NCBI RefSeq assembly: GCF_016862995.1
Contig: NZ_BOOA01000023.1
Span: forward strand, 47,263-111,262
DNA from: Acrocarpospora phusangensis
GTDB lineage: Bacteria; Actinomycetota; Actinomycetes; Streptosporangiales; Streptosporangiaceae
Reading direction: 5' to 3'
DNA length: 64,000 nt
In this document: positions 7,799 to 17,165 of the stretch, piece after piece
How the letters are laid out: every line of letters starts with the position of its first letter
Numbering within the stretch: position 1 is the first letter of the stretch
The notes under the pieces: model-generated
Database searches by the model: none
Told to the model about the DNA's origin: nothing
Seen by the model: the letters and a program-made list of their open reading frames with translations, nothing else
Program-made: the position numbers and the translations under genes

Positions 7799-8045
7799 CG
7801 TCCAACTTCGCCCCTCTGCCGAGAGCCGATCGGACAACCAACGCTCCGTTTCCGGCTGAACCGGGTGAGTCCCGGATAGCGATCATCTTGTGGTGAAGGG
7901 GAGTCAGGTGGTGTGCTGGGGGTCAGGTCCATCAGGTGCTGACGGAACTGGCCACCGCGCTTGGTGAACCCGGCACCGCCTGGTCGTACGCGATCCGGGC
8001 GGTGACCACACAGCTTTGACCAGCCCTCGCCCCTTGGGAGCCCCC

Positions 8046-8804
8046 GTGGATCGGTTCGACGACGGAATTCCGCATGCCGCCCGGATCTGGAACTACTGGA
8101 TGGGCGGCACCGACAACTACGAAGCCGACCGAGCGGCAGGAAAGGCCGTCGCCGACGTTTACCCAGACATCGTCACGATGGCCCTTGAATCCCGCCAGTT
8201 CCTCATCCGGGCGGTACGGTTCCTCGCCGCCGAAACCGGAATCCGGCAATTCCTGGACATCGGCACGGGATTACCCACCATGTCCAACACCCACGAAGTG
8301 GCCCAGGAGATCGCCCCCGACTCCCGGGTCGTGTACGTCGACAACGACCCCCTGGTCATCGAACAGAGCCGCGCCCTGCTCGGAGACAACACCGGATTGG
8401 TCACCTATTTGGAGGCCGACTACCACGACCCCGAGGCCATCATCGGAGCCTCCGGGCTCGACCTCACCCGCCCTGTCGCCGTCATGTTCATGGGCGTACT
8501 CGGCTACGTCGCCGACTTCGCCGTCCTGCGCTCCATCGTCTCGCGCACCCTGGCACCCATGCCCTCCGGTAGCCATCTGGTGCTCTGGGACGGCACCAAC
8601 ACCAGCGCCGCGGTCAACGAGGGCGGCACCGCCCTCATCGAGGCCGGCGCGGCCCCCTACCACCTGCGCAGCCCCGCACAACTGACCCGCTGCTTCGAGG
8701 GCCTGGACCTCGTCCCACCCGGCCTCACCGAAATCACCCGCTGGGGCACCGACTCCTCGGCTCCTTCCCTCGACACCCATGGCGGCGTGGGCCGGAAACC
8801 CTAG
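8046..8804 (+). CDS. DUF574-family SAM-dependent methyltransferase
   Basis: 252 residues from GTG 8046, preceded by GGGAG at good spacing; TTG 8016 is the longer alternative. The N-terminus carries the DUF574/Methyltransf_19 signature HAARIWNYWMGGTDNYEADR, a variant of the usual Arg-(Met/Ile)-Tyr-(Asp/Asn)-Tyr-x-x-GG-(Lys)DN motif. The SAM site follows as FLDIGTGLPT (motif I) with VVYVDNDP (acidic end of strand 2). These enzymes are abundant in streptomycete-type genomes, usually as orphans, and their substrates are mostly unknown. The short stretch before it (7799-8045) has no intact gene. Confidence 0.9.
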   Translation: MDRFDDGIPHAARIWNYWMGGTDNYEADRAAGKAVADVYPDIVTMALESRQFLIRAVRFLAAETGIRQFLDIGTGLPTMSNTHEVAQEIAPDSRVVYVDNDPLVIEQSRALLGDNTGLVTYLEADYHDPEAIIGASGLDLTRPVAVMFMGVLGYVADFAVLRSIVSRTLAPMPSGSHLVLWDGTNTSAAVNEGGTALIEAGAAPYHLRSPAQLTRCFEGLDLVPPGLTEITRWGTDSSAPSLDTHGGVGRKP

Positions 8805-8905
8805 AACGTCCCAGCGAAATGACAGGCGCGCTCCCGCAGTGCTCCGAACGGTATCTCAGGACATTTGTCCACCGGATATAGGAATCCTTCGGTACGGTGC
8901 CGGCC

Positions 8906-11900
8906 ATGAGCGAGCTTGCGCCAGGGCTGTACGAGCGACTCGTTACCGAAGGGCTGGCTCGGGAGTTGGTCGGGCACGGGGAGTGGGCGCAGATGCGGGC
9001 GCTTGAGCAGGTCGAGGCGGCGGATGTGCTCACCGCGCATCTGGCGGCGCTCACGCGTCGGGCGTTACGGGCGTTTCGGGGTACTGACGCCGAACGACTG
9101 GCGGGGCAGGTGGAGTTGGCCAATCGACTGGCGGCCGTACTGGGGGAAGATACGCAGGACGATCTTGTGGCGGGGTCGCGGGAGTTGTTGCTGGCAGTGA
9201 CGCGGAGTCGTACGCCGGAAGGAAGGCCGGTTTTTCCGCGGCGGCCGGAGACGCCGTTGAGCGCCAGTGCGCTGCTGGTCAACGGGCATGGGCAGCCGAG
9301 TGTCGGACACGAGCTCAAGCGGGAGCTGGCTTCGGCGGATCGGGTGGATCTCCTGTGTGCGTTCGTGCGCTGGTATGGGGTGCGGATTCTTGAGGATGAG
9401 CTGGCCGAGTTCGTACGTGGGGGCGGACAGCTGAGGGTGATCACGACCACGTATCGGGGGGCGACGGAGCGGCGGGCGTTGGATCGGCTGGTTGAGCTGG
9501 GGGCCGAAGTCAAGATCTCGTACGAGACCAGGACAACGCGGTTACATGCCAAAGCGTGGCTGTTTCGCAGGGAGACGGGATTCTCGACGGCCTATGTGGG
9601 TTCGTCGAATCTGTCCAAGTCAGCGTTGATCGATGGCCTGGAGTGGAATGTCCGGCTGTCGGCTGTGGAGCAGCCGCATCTGCTGGACACGTTCGCGGCC
9701 ACGTTCGAGGAGTACTGGGGCGATCCGGCCTTCGAGGACTACGACCCGACTGCCGATCGGGGGCGTCTGGATGAGGCGCTGGCGCTGGAGGGCGCGGGGG
9801 CGCGCGAGTTGCCGTGGACGGTCGCCGCGGTGGATGTGCGGCCGTTCGGCTATCAGGGGGAGGTACTCGCCGAGCTGGCCGCCGAGCGGCAGGTCCATGA
9901 TCGGTGGCGCAACCTGGTGGTAATGGCGACGGGGACCGGCAAGACGGTGGTGTCCGCGATGGACTATCGGGGGCTGCGCGCGGCAGGTGAGGTCGAATCG
10001 GTGTTGTTCATCGCGCATCGGGAGGAGATTCTCACCCAGAGCCAAGGCACTTTCCGGCAGGTGTGCGGGATGGCGCGTTTGGCGAGTTGTACGTAGGTGG
10101 GCGGAAGCCTGAGCAGTGGCGGCACGTGTTCGCGTCCATCCAGTCGTTGCATCGTCTGGACCTGGAGCTGCTCAATCCGGAAGCGTTCGACATGGTGATC
10201 GTGGACGAGTTTCACCACGCCGAGGCGGGCACCTACACCCGGCTGCTCAATCACCTCAAGCCGCGTGTGCTGCTCGGGCTGACAGCTACCCCGGAGCGTA
10301 CCGACGGGCAGGACGTCAAACACTGGTTCGGTGGGCGAATCGCGGTTGAGCTGCGGCTGTGGGAGGCCATTGAGCGGCAGTTGCTGGTGCCGTTCCAGTA
10401 TTTCGGCGTACACGACGGGGTGGATCTGTCAGCGGTGCCGTGGAAGCGAGGGCAGGGGTACTTCACGGCCGAGCTGAGCAAGGTTTTCACGGGTAACGAC
10501 GCCCGGGTACGACTGGTGCTGGAGACCTTGCGGCGTAAGGTCGGCGACGTCGGTCGAATGCGGGCGCTGGGGTTCTGCGTCGATGTGGAGCACGCCGAAT
10601 TCATGGCGCGACGTTTCAGCGATGCGGGCATTCCCGCTTTAGCCATCACCTCGCGTACGGCTCGCGCTGACCGGGAGGCGGGGTTGCGAAAACTGCGGTC
10701 GCGTGAAGTCAATGTCGTTTTCGCCGTCGACCTGTTCAACGAGGGCGTCGACATTCCGAGCATCGACACGGTGCTGTTCCTGCGGCCGACCGACAGCGCC
10801 ACCGTCTTCCTGCAGCAGCTCGGGCGTGGGCTGCGCCTGGATGACGGCAAAGCGTGCCTGACGGTACTGGATTTCATCGGGAACCAGCATCGCCGGTTTC
10901 GGTTCGATCGCCGGTACCGGGCTTTGACCGGGGCCAGCCGGACAGGGGTGGCGCGAGAGGTCGAGGCGGGGTTTCCCACGTTGCCGGCCGGGTGTCACAT
11001 TGATCTGGACCGTGAGGTTTCGCGGCTGGTGTTGGGCAACATCCGGCAGGCGTTGAACCTCCGCTGGCCGGATTTGACGGCGGAACTCGCCTCGTTGCCC
11101 GAGCAGACCACGTTGGGCGGCTTTCTGGAGGAGACAGGGCTGGAGCTGGAGGACCTTTATCGTCGTCGTCTCGGCTGGGCGGCGTTGCGGCGGGCTGTCG
11201 GACGGGGGCAGGTTGCCGGGGCGCTTGACGAAAGGATCGGTAAAGCGTTCGGGCGGATGTTGCATATTGACGATCCGGACCGGCTGGAGTTTCTGCGGCG
11301 GCCACGTGGCGGAAGGTCGATACGTGAGCAGCGGCTGCTCGCGATGCTGGACGCCGCGCTCTGGGGTGGTACGCAGGCCGCCTCCGCCGCCGAGGAGCGT
11401 TTGGCCGACCTGCTTACGCACTCGGACAGGGTGAGCGAACTAATCGAGATGACCGGGCTGCTCGCGGAGCGCCGTCACCGGGTGACGTACGCCCTGCCCG
11501 GTGATGTTCCGCTGCACGTTCACGCGACCTACAGCAAGAACGAGGCTCTCGCCGCCTTCGGCGTGGACAAACCCGCGAACATGCGGGAAGGCGTGAAGTG
11601 GGTGCCCGAGGCGAACGCCGATCTGTTCTTCGTCACCATCGACAAATCCGAGAGCCTGTTCTCGCCGACGACCATGTACCACGACCGTGCCGTCACGCCG
11701 GTGCTCTTCCAGTGGGAGTCCCAGTCTCCGTTGCGACGTACGAATCCCACGGCGGTGCGGTACCAATCCGGGCGTTCTGACGTGCATCTGTTCATCAGGG
11801 AGCACAAGCGGGAGGAAGGGTTGGGGGCGCCGCCGTACCTGTACGCGGGGCCGATGGCGCACGAGTCCTGCGAAGGGGATCGGCCGGTACGGTTCCGGTG

Positions 11901-11961
11901 GCGCCTGGAGTATGCGCTTCCGCTGGATGTGTTCCACTTCGCCAAGGTCACAGCGGGCTGA
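8906..11961 (+). pseudogene. PLD-nuclease / SF2 helicase / DUF3427 protein split by one-base frameshift
   Basis: Two abutting frames make one protein of about 1018 residues. Frame one (8906-10096) has a PLD-type nuclease domain with LHAKAWLF...GSSNLSKSAL near residue 213, then the helicase Walker A (MATGTGKTVVS, about 340) and motif Ia. It then runs into LASCT-stop. Frame two (open from 10063) continues exactly where the family continues: RDGAFGELYVGG, VDEFHH (motif II), LTATPERTDG (III), FNEGVDIPSID (V) and QQLGRGLR (VI), then the long DUF3427 tail. One base appears missing near 10060-10064, where the expected V-(L/M)-R-D reads gtgtgcggg. This is a true mutation, programmed shift or sequence error. 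The family (COG3886+COG1061) processes DNA and is often found with defence genes. Confidence 0.85.
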
Positions 11962-12008
11962 GCATGCTTCCGCTGGAACCGCAGGTCAGGTGGCGTTTCG
12001 GGAGGTTG

Positions 12009-12136
12009 GGCGGAGAGCGTGGTGTCCTGGTTCAGGACATAGGAAACGGGTGTCTCAAGACATGGGAAACCCCGGTGGAGAGCGTGGGATTTCGAACCCA
12101 CGAGACCGGTCACCCGGCCTAGCGCTTTTCAAGACC
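12009..12136 (-). repeat. Two partial tRNA-Ser 3' copies, left attachment-like site
   Basis: Positions 12074-12136 match 18341-18402, the 3' part of the intact tRNA-Ser, with about three differences including one inserted T in the T-loop. A second, shorter copy (ggcggagagcgtgg, 12009-12022) matches the tRNA 3' end exactly. The 51 nt between them contain two similar elements, ttcaggacataggaaac and tctcaagacatgggaaac, that look like an insertion-sequence end. The left copies lack the 5' half of a tRNA, so they are not functional genes. They fit an attachment-site scar left by tRNA-targeted integration. Confidence 0.8.
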
Positions 12137-12768
12137 ACTAAGACCCATGAGGACGTCTGCCCATGACCTGGGCTTACTGTCGTGCGATCAGTTTCTGAGG
12201 GAAGATCATCACGTAGATAACACGCTGCCCCGACCAGCAAGCATGCCCGCGCCTGGGCGGGCGTTAACATCTCGATCACTCATACTCCAGATCCCGTCAG
12301 CAGTAGTTATTGAACTGCGTGTGGGTCGCTGTGCCGTAGGGGATCGCGGCAGCTGGACGGGGACTGGGAGATGCGTGCCGGTGGGTGGCGCCCCCTGCGG
12401 CCGTTCCTCGATCCCGTGTGCCCTCGTTGTGCCCTTGCGGCGATCAACTCGACTGATCCAGTGGCGAGCCGACCCGGAGCGCGGGGCCACCAGGCCCGAG
12501 CATCGAAAGCGGCGCAGCAGTCATTTCTCCAACCCACATCCATGATGCTGCTAAAAGCTCACCCCGGCCACCTCTTGCCGCCGGACTGGAATCTCGTCCA
12601 CGTGAACGGCGAGACGTGGTGAAGGAGGAAATCGCGTGCGCGAGCGCTCCGGATTCTCTGGGGGCGGGGAAGCCCCCGCTTCGAGCTCACAGGGCCTACA
12701 GGCAGCTCATGCGCGGCTTAAATAGGCATAACGATTACCTGCATTCGCAGACCACAGCTCCGAAAAAT
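12137..12768. other. Left part of island, small or decayed ORFs only
   Basis: No confident gene. An 83-codon frame (12371-12622, +) has a GGGAG ribosome site and a CPRC pair. A 29-codon frame follows at 12635-12724, starting GTG behind a perfect AGGAGG and ending at TAG. It reads MRERSGFSGGG and ends QAAHARLK, as if the 5' end of a longer gene had been cut off. Both are likely remnants of genes that once filled this end of the element. I see no integrase motif in any frame. Confidence 0.35.
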
Positions 12769-15700
12769 TCAGCGTTCGCGCTTCTTTTTTTCTTCGACTG
12801 CCTGGGCGATCGGATCACCCAAGGGCCCAAGAGCCGCAGCGACCTCCTTCCACGCATCGATATGAAATATCCACCGCTCTCCTATTCTCGGAACAGCGGC
12901 ATCCACAATCTCTTGAGCGGATAAGCTTCCGGTGTAATAACCCACGAACAAGGCCCCCCAGTTACGGAAAGAATTTCCATAGCCCCCGTTACCTAGCTCT
13001 GATTCTATTAGATCTCTGAGTCCATCAAAGGGAACAGCAATATCGCCAAGCGCGCCTTTGGGGCTAACCTCCAAGAACCAGGAGATCTGCCTTCTTAAAT
13101 ATTCCGAATCGTTCGTGTACCAGATCTCAATGAGACGCCGCTGGAGAGCAGACAAAAGAGACGGGTCTATTTTGGCTTGTCTCACACCCCAACAGAGAGA
13201 CCAGACATACATATAGGTTACAGGCAGCCCGAGTTGAGAAGAAAGCAGTTCATTGATAATGAGATGCAGACCTTCGGCATGAACGAATGGCTGCCGAGCT
13301 GCACGAAACCCTCCAGATACGGGTTTACGGAACGACCTATGCTCCCCCGAATAGGACACGATCATCATAAAGGCCGCCGCTTCAAGCTTCTCTCTTTCCG
13401 ATGACTCGGAACGAAGCTTCTCTTTAAGCCATTCCCTTGTGACGGCCGTAGTGTCTTCGTTCTCGTCGAGCCGGTAAGAACAGAGAACCCCGAGTACACT
13501 CCCTGCTACGGAAACGGAAGGGCTGAAAGCCTGCATCTCATCGAGACAAGCCGAGCGCAAATCTTCTTCATACTTTCCGTTGAAGAGCGCATCTGGAAAG
13601 CGTTCCTGTCCTACCATGTCTATATGGGCAAGACAACAATCGATCGCGGTCCTCACAAGAGCAGGGGTCAGAGAAACTTCGTCTTCGAGGCACGAAATTA
13701 AGCTGCCTATGTACACGGATTCCGGGAGATCCCGCTGATCATCACCCGATATGCGCGGAATAGATGACTCAATGAGCTCTACGAGCCTATTTATAATCGT
13801 AGGACCATTCCTGCGTCCAAGTACAGCAGTGAGTGAAATAACCTCCCTCCAGCTGTCAGATCCGAAGCGGTCGCCAATAATATCGACAACGGACTGATCG
13901 GCGATATCGGCCGGCAAGTAGCCAAAGGCAATCGCCGTTGCTGCAAGGTATTCCTGAAATGTAAGGTGCTTAAACTCATACATCTCGCGAATAACGCCGT
14001 CTTCGAGACTATGTCCGCTCAAGACGAGTAGGCTGCTTCTTTCCTCTACTCGTTGTATAAACTCTCCGACAGATAGGGTCGCATACGAGAGCTCTTCCGG
14101 GAGATCTCTTCTGGCTTCTTTGAAGTATACAGAGAGTTCATGCGACGAAACGCTGGTCTTTCCGGCGTCCATCATTCGGTACGCCGCATAAGCAAGTTGG
14201 GGGATAGCTTCCTCTCGTTCGATTGGCTCATGGCCCTCAACGTTCCAAGTCATGAGCAATACGTCGATTGCCTTGTCATACAAAACACTTCGCCTTCTAG
14301 GCAGGTGCCCTACCCAACGGCGAACTAGGAGTAGAGTTGTGAGCAAGAGCGGGTTTACAGCTAACCGATAAACTCTGTCAGTCGATATAATTGCCTCGGC
14401 AAGCGCGCGTGCTTCTTTCTCCACTCCTGGCATGTCTCGAAGCACTTGGCGGTGCCACAAAACAGTCAGCTGAGAGATGGAATTTGGAGAAAGATGAGCG
14501 ACAGTGTAGATTTTACAAATCGAGAGGACCGAGGAGGCGACTATTCTGTACCCTGTTTCGCGAGACGTCAGCACTAGTTTGACATTTGGATATGTGGCAA
14601 GAAACGTCCTCAACTGACTTACAAATATCTGGCGTTTTGAGCTATCACGAATCTCATCTAAGCCATCCACGAGAAGTAGCAACTTGCCATCTCGAAGGGT
14701 TTTCCTTACAGCTTCAATGAAAACTGGAGCGAGCTCTGGCATCTCCGCTTTTGCGGCGAGAGCGCTGATAACTTCAATGATTGGCAGTTCCGCAGCCGCT
14801 CCTAGCTGTCGGCATTTAACCACCACCGGAAACCAGTCTTCAGTGGGAAGATCCCAGCTAGGGTCCCGACGCTCTACAGGACGCGCGTAATGGATCGCGA
14901 GTCGTTTAAGTAAAGTAGTCTTACCTGATCCCGGCGATCCTAAAATAGCGACACGGGGATGACTATCAAGGATTTGGCGAATAAACTCGTTTGTATCATT
15001 TGGGTCCGCCAATTCAAATGAGAGCCTAGGCACTTCGTTTATTTCATCATCAGGATCGATCTCAACTTCATCTTCGCTTCGAGCCCACCTCTGGGCTCTT
15101 ATCCGCTCTACTCCCCGGTGACTCTTCTCTGGATCCGACAGCGAAAGATCAACATATAGATCTTCCAAATTGAAGGTCCGTGCACCCACCTCGTGGTCAG
15201 CCGGCAGGCCTTCAAGTGTGATGTATCCGTACTCCCTTAAGAGGTAGTCGCGATATCTCTGCATTGACTCTTCGCTTGTGAATGCGGCGTCGAAAGCTAT
15301 CAGCTCATTCACCAAAGGAAGATTGAACCCTTCAATCTTCTGCGCGCTCGCAATCTCATATATTTCACGGCAACTACTTACGGGAAGCGGTCGACCGTCA
15401 GCATGCAGAAGGCAAGCATATGTCCGCTGGTGGTTGATTTCAGAATAGGCAAGCCATGCCCATCCTCCCGGATGACCGATAAGTTTGATGCTTACATCAA
15501 TTCTGTGAGAAATCCCCGCCTTTTCGAGCATTCTGGTAACAGACTCAGTAACCCTTTCTACGGGCACAACCACCCCGCCATTCATTAGCTCTTTGGCGAC
15601 CTTTTCTCCATCGATAAGCATCACTCGCTTTTCTCTCATATCGCCTTCTTGGGCGATTGCCGATCCCGTAAACCCATTTAAAGCAATAAAATATCCGACT

Positions 15701-15981
15701 ATATTCTTTCCCGACTGCCTGCGTTCAGCATCCAACGCTCCATAGAACTTGTTAATTTCATCTCCACCCGAGGGCGACTTTTTGGCTTTGCATTCAGCAA
15801 TCAAGAAGACATCTTCATGGCGATGCGTGCCGACAATGTCAATTTCCCTCCCGGACCTAGGTATGTCGTAAGTGAACTCGTCATATCCAAGGCAGTGGAA
15901 AAAGTCGCCCGCTAGCCCGGTTAGCACCGTGCCCTTTTCGTTATTGTCTCTCGCAACAAGAGTTATTTGGACCGGCTTCAA
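12769..15981 (-). CDS. PD-(D/E)XK nuclease-NACHT NTPase, candidate antiphage protein
   Basis: 1070 residues. The start is TTG 15981, supported by AGGAG six bases upstream. Residues 1-130 look like a restriction-endonuclease-fold domain: EIDIVG with D48 and IAECKAKK with E63-x-K65 give the PD-(D/E)XK catalytic set. Residues 160-340 are an unassigned linker domain. Residues 340-640 form a NACHT-type STAND NTPase: Walker A GSPGSGKT (348-355), Walker B LLLLVDGLDE (434-443), sensor LTSRETGYR, and later EFKHLTFQEYLAA, a NACHT-helical motif. The C-terminal 400 residues are helical with no repeat I recognise and probably sense the trigger. Known relatives (bacterial NACHT and Avs proteins) detect phage products and then activate a nuclease. 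It is a single-gene unit with much lower G+C than its neighbours. Confidence 0.85.
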   Translation of the reverse strand: MKPVQITLVARDNNEKGTVLTGLAGDFFHCLGYDEFTYDIPRSGREIDIVGTHRHEDVFLIAECKAKKSPSGGDEINKFYGALDAERRQSGKNIVGYFIALNGFTGSAIAQEGDMREKRVMLIDGEKVAKELMNGGVVVPVERVTESVTRMLEKAGISHRIDVSIKLIGHPGGWAWLAYSEINHQRTYACLLHADGRPLPVSSCREIYEIASAQKIEGFNLPLVNELIAFDAAFTSEESMQRYRDYLLREYGYITLEGLPADHEVGARTFNLEDLYVDLSLSDPEKSHRGVERIRAQRWARSEDEVEIDPDDEINEVPRLSFELADPNDTNEFIRQILDSHPRVAILGSPGSGKTTLLKRLAIHYARPVERRDPSWDLPTEDWFPVVVKCRQLGAAAELPIIEVISALAAKAEMPELAPVFIEAVRKTLRDGKLLLLVDGLDEIRDSSKRQIFVSQLRTFLATYPNVKLVLTSRETGYRIVASSVLSICKIYTVAHLSPNSISQLTVLWHRQVLRDMPGVEKEARALAEAIISTDRVYRLAVNPLLLTTLLLVRRWVGHLPRRRSVLYDKAIDVLLMTWNVEGHEPIEREEAIPQLAYAAYRMMDAGKTSVSSHELSVYFKEARRDLPEELSYATLSVGEFIQRVEERSSLLVLSGHSLEDGVIREMYEFKHLTFQEYLAATAIAFGYLPADIADQSVVDIIGDRFGSDSWREVISLTAVLGRRNGPTIINRLVELIESSIPRISGDDQRDLPESVYIGSLISCLEDEVSLTPALVRTAIDCCLAHIDMVGQERFPDALFNGKYEEDLRSACLDEMQAFSPSVSVAGSVLGVLCSYRLDENEDTTAVTREWLKEKLRSESSEREKLEAAAFMMIVSYSGEHRSFRKPVSGGFRAARQPFVHAEGLHLIINELLSSQLGLPVTYMYVWSLCWGVRQAKIDPSLLSALQRRLIEIWYTNDSEYLRRQISWFLEVSPKGALGDIAVPFDGLRDLIESELGNGGYGNSFRNWGALFVGYYTGSLSAQEIVDAAVPRIGERWIFHIDAWKEVAAALGPLGDPIAQAVEEKKKRER

Positions 15982-16175
15982 CTCGGACTCCTAAAGAGTG
16001 GTGACCCGTACATTCTGCGACGCGCTTGAGTCGAGCATGCAAAAGTTACTTAGTCGATACTTTCGAAGTTTTGGGCGCGGCCAAATCATCAAATCTGACA
16101 CGTCTGAAAGCATGGTCTACCGGCAGCTAAGTAACCGCTCGCCCTCCGACCATAAGCGCACCTCTGAATCATGTT

Positions 16176-16242
16176 GCGCGTGGGCGGTGCGGGCCGCGAC
16201 CGGCCGAAGAGCCGTAGCGCGGCCCGTGACCGCCCGACGCGC
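16176..16242. repeat. Long imperfect inverted repeat downstream of nothing obvious
   Basis: The left arm (16176-16198, gcgcgtgggcggt then gcgggccgcg) pairs with the right arm (16218-16242, cgcggcccgtgaccgcccgacgcgc) with few mismatches around a 19-nt loop. Its base composition matches the host rather than the A+T-rich island gene beside it. It could be a terminator, a REP-like element or the scar of an insertion. Confidence 0.6.
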
Positions 16243-16519
16243 CGGACCGCCGCAGGCGGTCTGGCCTTGATGCTGTAGAGAGAAGTTTCTTCGGATCATG
16301 TTCCGGGCTCTTGTTCCGGGCTCTGTCCTGCTTCGGTTGATGCTTGACGTTGCAGCCTCGGTTGATGGTTGACATGATCAATCAGTAGGCGTGCCGGGTG
16401 TGCGACTAGCCCCGTTTTCCGCACGTCACCCCGCTCGATCAGCCTTGATGACCGTCGGTGGTGAATCGCCTATAGCGGCTGACCTGCAACGAAGCGCCAA
16501 GTGCGGAAACCGGGACTAG

Positions 16520-16858
16520 CGGCAGAGACTGCGCCTGTCAGCAGGCTCATGCCAAGAAGCCGAGCAACCGTCTGTCGGCAGACGGACCGGCGACAGCTCA
16601 GCGTCCTCGATTGGGTGCCCGGCGGAGGCGACGGCCTTCGACGCCAGCGGGGTGGTGACGGAGGCGACCTCCGGTGGGACTGACGGGATCTGGATTCTCG
16701 ATTTGAACGCCGGGATCATGGGTCTGTACGGCTCGCCGCAGATCCGCCCTGGGAGTCGATCACTTTCAAGGACGGCTTCAGCGTTGCGAGCGTTGAGGAC
16801 GTTACGTACACGATCAGGCCCGCCGGGATGGCTGGCGAAACGCTGCACTTCCAGAAGT
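16520..16858 (+). pseudogene. Decayed gene fragment, possible secreted or lipoprotein remnant
   Basis: From the stop at 16517 a frame reads through LSAGSCQEAEQ and TDGIWILDLNAGIMGLYG to QIRP. If one base is restored near 16749 it continues WESITFKDGFSVASVEDVTY to a natural end HFQK-stop at 16856-16858. The alternating hydrophobic/polar pattern on both sides of the break looks like real beta-rich protein sequence, and AGSC near the start resembles a lipoprotein cysteine. No start codon with a signal peptide remains. I do not recognise the family. Confidence 0.4.
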
Positions 16859-17165
16859 AGCGGAGTAGCCGTGGCGCTTGTTTCAGTCGCCGCCCCAGCG
16901 TCGGCAACACCCCCAACTGAGAAGAGCCCGAAACCTACTCGTCCAGACGGTGCCGCATGGCTGCGAGCCGTGGGTGCGGCTCTGGGTGGTTGGCGAACCA
17001 CCGTCGCTCGAGCCGTGCCCACGGCGCGGCCTATACCACCGTCTGGCGCTTAGCCCAGATCCGCCCCGATGGGCAGAGGACAGTCATCGACCGATCTTCT
17101 CCCCATTTCGCCTCGGCGCCGAAAACCTTGGGACTATCCGACTCATACATGCCAAACTCTCCCGC

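Larger units (their letters stand above)
15982..17165. other. Island interior with inverted repeats and decayed coding sequence
   Basis: No intact gene is convincing. A large imperfect inverted repeat pairs 16176-16198 with 16218-16242, and a perfect hairpin (gaccgcc-gca-ggcggtc) lies at 16245-16261. Short direct repeats (gttccgggctct twice near 16301-16327; cggttgatg-ttgac twice near 16332-16370) follow. A decayed frame is described separately at 16520-16858. A further frame from GTG 16871 to 17053 would give about 60 residues with an Ala/Pro-rich start; its reality is doubtful. Confidence 0.4.

Noticed and set aside
7930..8019. A 30-codon open stretch ending in TGA (VLTELATALGEPGTAW)
   Set aside because: It looks protein-like, but it has no start, is preceded closely by stops and matches no family I know; too short to call a gene remnant with confidence.
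12074..12136. A second tRNA-Ser gene
   Set aside because: Only the 3' part is present and the T-loop has an extra base, so it cannot fold as a tRNA; treated as an attachment-site scar.
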